The notes under the pieces are model-generated. The model was not told the DNA's origin, ran no database searches, and saw nothing but the letters and a program-made list of their open reading frames with translations. Positions 1 to 5,098 of a stretch of 7,764 bases of DNA are shown in pieces. A program made the translations under genes and the position numbers. Source of the stretch: Haemophilus parahaemolyticus (lineage in GTDB: Bacteria; Pseudomonadota; Gammaproteobacteria; Enterobacterales; Pasteurellaceae); the NCBI RefSeq assembly GCF_018373095.1, contig NZ_JAHAHT010000086.1:1-7764 (forward strand). The letters are read 5' to 3'. Position 1 is the stretch's first letter. Each line of letters starts with the position of its first letter.

Positions 1-173
1 ACCAAGGCCAGATAATGGCTGATAACCATACGAATTTTGCGGTAGAGCAGAATAGCGGAGTTGGGCTGAATGCCCAAAATATCGGCAGCGGAGCGGGAGG
101 TAACTTGGAGTACAAAAAATTCAAGTAGTTTCTTTTGAACTCTCTTGCTTAATTTACAATTGGTTATCTGCAT
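1..173 (-). CDS. IS1595-family (ISXO2-like) transposase, N-terminal 57 residues only
   Basis: This is the start of a DDE-type transposase that would cut and rejoin the ends of its own element. The ATG at 173-171 opens a frame that stays open to the window edge and begins MQITNCKLSKRVQKKLLEFF. Residues about 20-50 (VTSRSAADILGIQPNSAILLYRK, shown in part: TSRSAADILGIQ) look like the helix-turn-helix found at the N-terminus of IS1016/ISXO2-like transposases, where a similar 'T-R-S/T-A-A-x-I-L-G-I/V' run precedes 'Y-R-K-I-R'. The catalytic domain with its acidic residues and the zinc-ribbon region, if present, would lie to the left of the window. No stop or frameshift is seen in the visible part, so I cannot say whether the element is intact. 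No strong ribosome binding site precedes the ATG. Confidence 0.75.
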   Translation of the reverse strand, partial: MQITNCKLSKRVQKKLLEFFVLQVTSRSAADILGIQPNSAILLYRKIRMVISHYLAL

Positions 174-212
174 TTTCGTAGCCTAGCCTAACTGCTAATC
201 TACGTCAGCCCC
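1..212 (-). mobile_element. End of an IS1595-family (IS1016-like) insertion sequence, cut by the window edge
   Basis: The stretch reads on the minus strand as an insertion-sequence end followed, 38 bases later, by the start of its transposase. The proposed terminal inverted repeat starts at 212 and reads GGGGCTGACGTAGATTAGCA inward; a GGGG-initial end of this kind is what I recall for IS1016-like elements of Pasteurellaceae, but I could not compare it with a reference. The other end is outside the window, so the inverted repeat cannot be verified internally. IS1595-family elements usually duplicate 8 bp of target; the flanking TAAAGTAA (213-220) would be that copy. The family call rests mainly on the transposase N-terminus, and the exact end is less certain. 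Confidence 0.65.
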
Positions 213-297
213 TAAAGTAAAGTTAAAACCAATCTATAAATTGATTAAGGGGTTTGGATAACCTAAAAAAACCTGCCAATTTCCTTGTGATTTCTCC

Positions 298-321
298 TTT
301 TAGTAACACTGAAAGTAACAT
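298..321 (+). repeat. Degenerate direct repeat, copy 1 (TTTTAGTAACAC word)
   Basis: The 24 bases here match those at 507-530 with three substitutions; both start TTTTAGTAACAC and end AACAT. A shorter third match (TTTAGTAACAC) is at 603-613. Clusters of such words are found as arm-type binding sites beside phage and island integrase attachment sites, but no integrase or intact tRNA is visible here, so that role is only a possibility. Confidence 0.5.
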
Positions 322-430
322 CGGTAAAGTTTGAATTTAGATACTTCTTTATAATTAGAGGGTTTGTGACATGTAATTCAGATGACCCCAGCACCAAATC
401 GAAAACCCAAGCGGTTCAAAATGAACCTAT

Positions 431-464
431 AAAGCCTTGAGCTACAACGGTTTGAGGCTTTTTT
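431..464 (+). terminator. Rho-independent terminator, plus strand
   Basis: AAAGCCTTGAGC (431-442) pairs with GTTTGAGGCTTT (450-461) across the loop TACAACG, giving a 12-pair stem in RNA if G-U pairs are allowed, followed by a T-run to 464. The wobble pairs work only in the plus-strand transcript, which fixes the direction. No gene that it could terminate is visible between 213 and 430; that gene was probably lost, or it is an RNA I do not recognise. Confidence 0.6.
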
Positions 465-506
465 ATTGTCCTAAGCGTACCTATTAGAACCTGCTGAATC
501 CTTGAA

Positions 507-530
507 TTTTAGTAACACAGATAGGAACAT
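507..530 (+). repeat. Degenerate direct repeat, copy 2
   Basis: This is the partner of the repeat at 298-321, 209 bases away. About 70 bases further on, a second shared block appears: GCCTTGTGCTGCAACG (575-590) resembles GCCTTGAGCTACAACG (434-449), which forms the left half of the plus-strand terminator. The order of the two blocks is the same in both copies, so a region of roughly 150-170 bases seems to have been duplicated and then to have diverged, with a length difference of about 67 bases. Confidence 0.5.
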
Positions 531-602
531 AACTTTTATAGAGCAAATTTCCGTGTGACTAAAATAGCCTTACGCCTTGTGCTGCAACGCTTTACAGGTT
601 TA

Positions 603-613
603 TTTAGTAACAC
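603..613 (+). repeat. Third copy of the TTTAGTAACAC word
   Basis: This is an exact 11-base match to the cores at 299-309 and 508-518, immediately after the second diverged block. Three exact copies of an 11-mer within 320 bases are unlikely by chance, even in AT-rich DNA. Confidence 0.5.
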
Positions 614-768
614 AATCATTTTATTGTTAAATCTAATTTTATCTCTTTCTACTAAATCCCTGAAACTCACTCTAGTGGCTGTCTATAACTGGTAATTGCA
701 CAAACATTGTAACTAGAAAGTTTAAACTATCAGCGTAACAGATATTGCCTAGGTAAATTATAGCCTTC

Positions 769-1356
769 CTAATTCTGCTGCCCGTGCCATACCAAAATCT
801 TACATAGCAACGAAAATAGTGCTGGGTAAAACTGATTTTGAAGGGGAATTTTTGCCAATTTTTCTGCCATCTTCGACAGCCACGTTTGCAGCTGTTCGCG
901 GATAAATTGACGTTGTTCAGCAAGCGTTTTTTGCTCAACAAGCTTAAGCAAAATTTCCAAATAGGCGCAAAGATGATCGCTCGGTTCATTCACTTGGCGG
1001 TTGGTTTGCAAGCCAAATTCTGTGAAATAATCATCCATTTTTTGCAAGTTTGACGTCAGTTCCTCGCCTGCTAAATAAGCGGAAGCATAAGGCATTGCAC
1101 TGATTTTTCCTTCTAGCAAAAAGCATTCGGCAAAATCGGCGGCAAGCTCTAAACGGGCGTGTGGGTGAAGCTGCAAGCTGGTAAGTGCCGTTTCAAGCTG
1201 TGCGATTTCAGCAGCAAAGCCCGCTTCTTTCAAAAAGGCAAAAAACGGGGTAAATTCGCCCGCTTGTAAGCTTTGCAACTGTGCATCGGTAAGTTCCCGT
1301 CCGAGTATATTGCTAAACCAGCGATAGATAAATTGGTACTCTTCTTTTTGGAACAT
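769..1356 (-). CDS. torD: TorD-family chaperone for a molybdoenzyme
   Basis: This is a cytoplasmic chaperone of the TorD/DmsD/NarJ family. In the family it binds the apo-reductase and its Tat signal peptide, protects it, and helps insert the bis-MGD molybdenum cofactor before export. The protein has 195 residues, the usual size, and is predicted to be all-helical. The family hallmark E-P-x-D-H is present at residues 124-128 (NEPSDHLCAYLE), and a second conserved area, residues about 79-95 (FLLEGKISAMPYASAYL), matches the 'P-Y-x-S-x-Y-L' region. Its ATG overlaps the torZ stop by one base (TAATG), a sign of translational coupling, so the chaperone is made together with its client. The gene is last in the operon. 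It is most likely dedicated to the adjacent TorZ; family and partner are well supported, the exact substrate of the reductase is not. Confidence 0.9.
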   Translation of the reverse strand: MFQKEEYQFIYRWFSNILGRELTDAQLQSLQAGEFTPFFAFLKEAGFAAEIAQLETALTSLQLHPHARLELAADFAECFLLEGKISAMPYASAYLAGEELTSNLQKMDDYFTEFGLQTNRQVNEPSDHLCAYLEILLKLVEQKTLAEQRQFIREQLQTWLSKMAEKLAKIPLQNQFYPALFSLLCKILVWHGQQN

Positions 1357-3839
1357 TACGCTCGCTCCACGATTTTCGGGCCACTAAAGCCGTTCGGCTC
1401 AGGAGCTTCGCCTTGCCATTTTTCCACATTAACTAAGCAAGTGCTGACACAGGTGGCTTGCGAGAGTTTAGATGCTCCAATATCTAACGTTAAGGTATTT
1501 GGGCAGCCATAGGTGTCAATTGAGCCAACTTTTTCATCAAGCGGTGAGAACCACGCCCCTTCTTGCAAACGCACTACACCCGTTGGGAAGTTATCCGATA
1601 ATACTGCCCCTACTAACACTTGCCCGCGGTCGTTGTAAACACGCACTAAATCGCCGTCTTGAATACCAAGTTTCGCTGCATCTTGCGGGTTCATATAGAA
1701 CGGTTCACGCCCTTTTACACTGTATGTATCACGTAAGTTTTTCGCTTCGCACAGCTGAGAATGCAAGCGTTTGTCGGGGTGAGCTGATTGCATCCAGAAC
1801 GGGTAGCGTTCTGAATTTGGTCCACCGTGTGAGCGTTCGGCTTTTTCGAACCACATTGGATGCCCTTTGCAATCCGTATAGCCATAGCTGGCGATTTTTT
1901 GGCTGTAAATTTCGATAAAGCCTGATGGCGTACCAAGGGCGTGCAATTCAGGATCTTCGCGGAAATCAGCATGGCGTACCCAAGGTTTGCCCTCAGGGAA
2001 AAGCACGTAGCCTGTTTTCCAAAACTCCTCAAACGGTGGCATTTCAAACTTGCCACGGTTGGCGTTACGACAATCACGGTAGAGGCGTTCCACCCATTCC
2101 ATTTCGTTCATTCCGCGGCAATATTCTTCCGCTTTGCCAAAACGTTCGCATAATCCTTTGAAGATCTCAAAATCAGTTCGGGCTTCATACATCGGCTCAA
2201 CCAATTTGTGCATCGCTAATATCCCACGGTTGCTGTAAGAGCCATAGGCGTCGATGTCGTTACGTTCAAATGGCGTGCAAGCAGGTAGCACGATGTCGGA
2301 GAAACGGCAAGTTGCCGTCCAGCTGTAATTAAGCGAAACCACAGTTTCCAATTTTTGGAAGGCTTGCTTCATTTTGTTCAATTGCGATTGGCGACTCCAC
2401 TGGTTACAGCCTGAAAAAATCGCCATTTTGTATGGGGCGTAGGTGATTTTTTTGCCGTTGTAATCAATGGTTTCACCCGCGTGAAGTAATGCATCAGTGG
2501 TGCGAGCCACAGGGATGACTTCGCTATAACCTTGGTAATCTTTGTTGTTGTATTTCGGTGTTTGCCCTTCATCTAAATTCGATGGGAAGGAGCCTGGCAT
2601 TGAAGCCCCAGAACTTGAAACGCCTACCGAACTGTAATGGTGAGCATAACTCACACCGCCGCCAGCCAAGCCAATTTGTCCCAACATCGCAGCTAACACT
2701 GCACCCATCCAATAAGGTTGCTCGCCGTGTTGTTGGCGTTGGATTGCCCAGCCAAAAATCAGTTGGGTGCGTTTTCCTGCCAACATCCGTGCAAATTCGC
2801 GGATTTTCTCGGCAGAAACGCCACAAATTGGTGCAGCCCACTCTGGCGTTTTAGCGATTTTATCTTCGGTTTCACCCAGCAAATAAGGCACGAATTTCTC
2901 AAAACCAAGAGTGTAAACATCGAGGAAGGCTTTGTCGTATAAATTCTCAGTGTAAAGTGTATGGGCGATTGCCAACATAAACGGCATATCCGCTTGTGGG
3001 TTTACGTAAAAATGGTCGCAGCCCAAATAATTTTGCGTTTTGCTTTTCACAGGATCAACACACACCACGTTGATCGCGTTGTTCTTCACTTTCTCTTTTA
3101 ACTGCTCAAAATAGGCATAAGCCTCGTGCGTTTCGCAGTTCCAGCCTACTTGTAGATTTTTGATTGGATCGTTCGCCCAGAAGATCAGGTTTTCGGTCTC
3201 TTTTAAAATGATCTCCCACGATGTACCTTGTGAATAAACCTCGGTTGAACCCAGTACATACGGCAGAATGGTTTGTCCAGCCCCTGTGGAATAATCGCCC
3301 ACCGTACCAACACTATGCCCGTGCATCGCAATGGCTCGGATCATATGATTACCGCAGCTGTGGAATTGCCCCGAAGAACGCCAGCCGACATTGGCAGTGT
3401 GAAGTGCCCAAGGGCCGTAATTTTGCTGGATGCGTTCCAGTTCTTGATAGAAAAGATTGAGTGCTTCATCCCAACTGACGCGAACAAAGCGGTTGTCGCC
3501 CCGTTGCAAGCGGTCGCTTTTTTCTCGGTTTTTGAGCCAGTCTAATCGTACCATCGGATAACGCACGCGAGATTCGCCATACAAAATACCTTTGATGCCT
3601 TGGATCATTTCAGTCGGGTGTTTATCAAATTCAAAGGGTTTAATTTCAGCGAGTTTGCCATCGACCACTTTGGCACGAACTGCACCCCATTGGCAGCCAG
3701 TCATTTTCCATTCATCAGGCGTTTTTGTTCCGTTTGCTTTTGCCTCACGCGGAACAAGGAATGAAGGCATCGCAAGGCTTGCCGTCATCAGCGACATTTT
3801 TTGTAAAAATTGGCGACGTGAAAATTCAAGAGAAGACAT
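1356..3839 (-). CDS. torZ: Periplasmic molybdenum reductase of the TorA/TorZ/BisC type (TMAO, biotin or methionine sulfoxide reductase)
   Basis: This is a bis-MGD molybdoenzyme that reduces N- or S-oxides in the periplasm as a terminal respiratory step. The 827 residues match the family's usual length. A twin-arginine signal carries SRRQFLQK at residues 7-14, a hydrophobic stretch follows, and cleavage is likely near A33-A35. The mature N-terminus has a single Cys (TGCQWGA, 47-53) and no 4Fe-4S motif, as in TorA and unlike DmsA or NapA. The molybdenum ligand is Ser184 in GDYSTGAGQ. W153 (NVGWRSSG) probably matches the active-site Trp of DMSO reductases, while the place of their neighbouring Tyr is Val151, a TorA-like trait. 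The C-terminal cofactor-binding domain covers about residues 680-800. The start follows AGGA at good spacing; the torY-like stop overlaps that site. The close relative in Haemophilus influenzae has been described as the methionine sulfoxide reductase MtsZ, so the substrate here is open. Confidence 0.92.
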   Translation of the reverse strand: MSSLEFSRRQFLQKMSLMTASLAMPSFLVPREAKANGTKTPDEWKMTGCQWGAVRAKVVDGKLAEIKPFEFDKHPTEMIQGIKGILYGESRVRYPMVRLDWLKNREKSDRLQRGDNRFVRVSWDEALNLFYQELERIQQNYGPWALHTANVGWRSSGQFHSCGNHMIRAIAMHGHSVGTVGDYSTGAGQTILPYVLGSTEVYSQGTSWEIILKETENLIFWANDPIKNLQVGWNCETHEAYAYFEQLKEKVKNNAINVVCVDPVKSKTQNYLGCDHFYVNPQADMPFMLAIAHTLYTENLYDKAFLDVYTLGFEKFVPYLLGETEDKIAKTPEWAAPICGVSAEKIREFARMLAGKRTQLIFGWAIQRQQHGEQPYWMGAVLAAMLGQIGLAGGGVSYAHHYSSVGVSSSGASMPGSFPSNLDEGQTPKYNNKDYQGYSEVIPVARTTDALLHAGETIDYNGKKITYAPYKMAIFSGCNQWSRQSQLNKMKQAFQKLETVVSLNYSWTATCRFSDIVLPACTPFERNDIDAYGSYSNRGILAMHKLVEPMYEARTDFEIFKGLCERFGKAEEYCRGMNEMEWVERLYRDCRNANRGKFEMPPFEEFWKTGYVLFPEGKPWVRHADFREDPELHALGTPSGFIEIYSQKIASYGYTDCKGHPMWFEKAERSHGGPNSERYPFWMQSAHPDKRLHSQLCEAKNLRDTYSVKGREPFYMNPQDAAKLGIQDGDLVRVYNDRGQVLVGAVLSDNFPTGVVRLQEGAWFSPLDEKVGSIDTYGCPNTLTLDIGASKLSQATCVSTCLVNVEKWQGEAPEPNGFSGPKIVERA
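3506..3515 (+). repeat. DNA uptake word (A. pleuropneumoniae type), inside torZ
   Basis: GCAAGCGGTC matches the ACAAGCGGTC consensus at nine of ten bases and is followed by a T-rich run, as in extended uptake sites. It lies within the coding region of torZ. Confidence 0.6.
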
Positions 3840-3847
3840 ACAAATTC

Positions 3848-4474
3848 CTATTTTGACGCATCAGCAGCGTGTAATTGTAAATAACGAAGCACTTGTTTTT
3901 GTTGCGGTTTGTCCATATCGGTAAAGCCTACCATGCCATTAAAGACTGCTACCCACTCATTCGCATCGTGCATTTTCGGATCGCGCTGTTTGTGGCAAAC
4001 GCTGCATTCAGTTTTGAAAGTGCTTTCTGCATTCGCCCAGAATGCGGTGAGATTTTGGCTAAGTTTCGATTTTTTCGCCCAAACTTTTGTTTTGACTTTC
4101 TGCCAAATTAAACCCGTGAGCGGATCTTCTTTGTTCTCCAACACCTCAAAATTGGCAGCGTTTTGCGTGAAGGTTTTATCAAACACTGCATCGGTAATAT
4201 GTTTGGCAAATTGGTTATACCAAATTCGCCCAAACCCTTTGGTTTTTCGCCACATTTCCAGCTCAAGTTGATCAGCATTTTGCGTGGTTTGCACCAGTTT
4301 TACTGGCACGCCTGCTTCTAGTTCGCCAATGGGTTTGGAAAGGGCTTCATCTGCATACAACGGCAGACTTTCTGGCGTGTAAGAATAAGGGGAAGCGGTT
4401 GAATTTGGGGAAAATATTGCAAACGACAAGCTCAAAATGAGCGAGGAAAATAGGGAAGAAAATCGCATTTTCAT
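3848..4474 (-). CDS. Periplasmic monoheme cytochrome c resembling the C-terminal part of TorC/TorY
   Basis: This is the likely electron donor of the downstream reductase. The 208-residue protein starts with a Sec signal peptide (hydrophobic core at about 8-22, cleavage likely after the S-T-A-S at 25-28). Residues about 33-135 resemble the beta-rich linker of TorC/TorY that precedes the last heme. A single heme site, CSVCH, is at 157-161, followed by HDANEW (169-174), FNGMVGFTDMD (178-188) and LRYLQLHAAD (196-205), which are typical of the TorC/TorY C-terminal domain; M181 or M187 may be the sixth heme ligand. TorC and TorY of E. coli are about 370-390 residues and begin with a membrane-anchored NapC-like tetraheme domain. 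That domain is absent here, and nothing upstream (4475-5021) encodes it. The gene is first in the operon, 8 bases before torZ. Electrons must therefore reach this protein from a separately encoded quinol dehydrogenase. Confidence 0.85.
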   Translation of the reverse strand: MKMRFSSLFSSLILSLSFAIFSPNSTASPYSYTPESLPLYADEALSKPIGELEAGVPVKLVQTTQNADQLELEMWRKTKGFGRIWYNQFAKHITDAVFDKTFTQNAANFEVLENKEDPLTGLIWQKVKTKVWAKKSKLSQNLTAFWANAESTFKTECSVCHKQRDPKMHDANEWVAVFNGMVGFTDMDKPQQKQVLRYLQLHAADASK

Positions 4475-4506
4475 AGAGAAATCACTCGAAATAATAAAAT
4501 ATCGTC

Positions 4507-4519
4507 ACAACTGAGTTGT
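4507..4519. promoter_or_regulatory. 13-base perfect palindrome in the tor leader
   Basis: ACAACTGAGTTGT is a perfect inverted repeat around a central G, 33 bases before the cytochrome start codon. It lies downstream of the predicted transcription start, where a repressor could act. I do not recognise a known regulator for it. Confidence 0.3.
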
Positions 4520-4526
4520 TTGTGTA

Positions 4527-4550
4527 TAGGGGCGTGTGCAATACCCCCTA
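4527..4550 (-). promoter_or_regulatory. Inverted repeat in the tor operon leader
   Basis: On the minus strand TAGGGG (4550-4545) and CCCCTA (4532-4527) form a perfect six-pair stem with a 12-base loop, about 15 bases into the predicted leader RNA. There is no T-run after it, so it is not a standard terminator. It could be a protein-binding site or an RNA structure. Confidence 0.35.
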
Positions 4551-4564
4551 CGAAAGAAAATAGA

Positions 4565-4613
4565 TAATATCAATTATCCACAACCTTCATCTATTTACCT
4601 TGATTTATATCAT
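4565..4613 (-). promoter_or_regulatory. Predicted FNR-activated (class II) promoter of the cytochrome-torZ-torD operon
   Basis: The site ATGATATAAATCAA (4613-4600, minus strand) matches the FNR consensus TTGAT-N4-ATCAA at nine of ten positions. GATAAT (4578-4573) fits a -10 box. With the start of transcription at 4565, the -10 box is at -13 to -8 and the FNR site is centred at -41.5, the standard class II position where FNR replaces a -35 box. The leader would be about 90 nucleotides. Control by FNR under low oxygen suits a respiratory reductase. No start site has been measured; spacing and match are what I can see. Confidence 0.7.
4574..4582 (+). promoter_or_regulatory. Perfect DnaA-box word overlapping the predicted -10 box
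   Basis: TTATCCACA on the plus strand equals the strong DnaA consensus and overlaps the -10 element GATAAT of the tor promoter. A single box may be chance; no AT-rich unwinding region or box cluster is present, so this is not an origin. Confidence 0.3.
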
Positions 4614-5021
4614 AAATGCGGGATTTTAACGCTTTCGCAAAACCTTGGGCAGAACCGAGCGCTTTATCTAAATAAAGTGCAGATTCAATCAGCTCCAATT
4701 CGTTGAGCAGAAATTGGTCACCAATAATCGTGCCGTCTACGCGTGCATATCCCGTTTTTCAGGCAATTTGCTTAACACATTCTGGGCTTGCGAAATAATG
4801 TTTTCATCTACTGATTGAGCAGAAATCTGCACACCATAAGCCGAATTTGCTCGGAAATCCCCAGCTTGTGGTTGACGGCGAATGGCGTGGCTGAAGTTGC
4901 CGTTAAAGAAAATCAGGCTGGTTTCACCAACCTCAGCTACTTCAGGAATGTAAGGCTGAAGCAGAACTTCGCCATATTCAGAGAGGTTTACAAGCGGTTG
5001 ATTTGGGGTAATCTTTTGCAC
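4591..5021 (-). pseudogene. Remnant of an ATP-grasp ligase gene: 5' part missing and one frameshift
   Basis: Two adjoining frames together encode the C-terminal half of an ATP-grasp protein. The first (down to about 4755) contains GEVLLQPYIPEV and GETSLIFFNGNFSHAIRRQP, typical of RimK-like ATP-grasp enzymes. It then runs into a stop at 4739-4737. The second frame continues the fold without loss: YARVDGTIIGDQFLLNELEL, ending at the TAG at 4593-4591; D and the E of NELE are the usual metal-binding positions. One missing base near 4751-4759 (between an A-run and a G-run) restores a single frame. Upstream of 5021 there is no coding continuation, since an in-frame TAG precedes the GTG and then the transporter terminator begins. 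The N-terminal half, probably more than 150 residues, is gone. What the enzyme ligated cannot be told. A uptake word (ACAAGCGGTT) lies inside the fragment at 4990-4999. Confidence 0.8.
4990..4999 (+). repeat. DNA uptake word inside the ATP-grasp remnant
   Basis: ACAAGCGGTT matches the consensus at nine of ten bases, and the following GATTT resembles the AT-rich tail of extended sites. Confidence 0.6.
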
Positions 5022-5052
5022 AGGCTATCGAATGTGACATCATAATCGGCTC

Positions 5053-5084
5053 AAAAAAGGCAAGTGAGCCAAAGCCCGCTTGCC
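5053..5084 (-). terminator. Rho-independent terminator of the ABC transporter operon
   Basis: On the minus strand GGCAAG (5084-5079) pairs with CTTGCC (5064-5059); an inner GGGC/GCTC pairing closes on a TTTG loop, with one C-A mismatch between the two stems. Six Ts follow directly (5058-5053). It starts 14 bases after the binding-protein stop codon and should end the transport operon before the ATP-grasp remnant. The left arm resembles an uptake word (GCAAGCGGGC), a common source of terminators in this family. Confidence 0.8.
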
Positions 5085-5098
5085 GTGAGATTAACAGG

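Larger units (their letters stand above)
213..768. other. Gene-free stretch between the insertion sequence and torD, with degenerate repeats
   Basis: I see no convincing coding region on either strand in these 556 bases. The stretch is AT-rich, contains diverged direct repeats (listed separately) and one plus-strand terminator with no recognisable gene ahead of it. A short perfect hairpin, GGTTCA-AAA-TGAACC, lies at 413-427, just before the terminator. Downstream of the torD stop (below 769 on the minus strand) I find no hairpin with a T-run, so the end of the tor transcript is undefined; it may read on toward the insertion sequence. The combination of a nearby insertion sequence, an orphan terminator and repeated words suggests the remains of a lost element, but this is inference. 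Confidence 0.5.

Noticed and set aside
386..396. CCCCAGCACCA resembling a tRNA acceptor end with CCA
   Set aside because: There is no T-loop sequence (GGTTCGA) ahead of it and no matching 5' acceptor strand, so a tRNA or tRNA fragment cannot be supported.
672..989. Open frame of 105 codons overlapping the torD 3' end on the minus strand
   Set aside because: Most of it is torD read in another frame; it shows no family features and has low-complexity basic content typical of a shadow frame.
1183..1191. AAGTGCCGT as a Haemophilus-type uptake word
   Set aside because: The consensus is AAGTGCGGT; this copy has a mismatch in the core and stands alone, whereas A. pleuropneumoniae-type words recur.
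1472..1918. Plus-strand open frame of 148 codons opposite torZ
   Set aside because: It is antisense to a well-conserved reductase domain and has no recognisable domain or ribosome binding site.
1715..2077. Minus-strand open frame of 120 codons inside torZ
   Set aside because: It is an alternative frame of torZ; the main frame carries all expected motifs without interruption.
4541..4550. ATACCCCCTA as a NarP/NarL heptamer in the tor leader
   Set aside because: Only one degenerate half-site is seen with no inverted partner at the 7-2-7 spacing.
4737..5021. Treating the 94-codon frame as a complete small gene starting at GTG
   Set aside because: It begins in the middle of an ATP-grasp domain and the rest of that domain continues in the next frame, so it is a broken gene.
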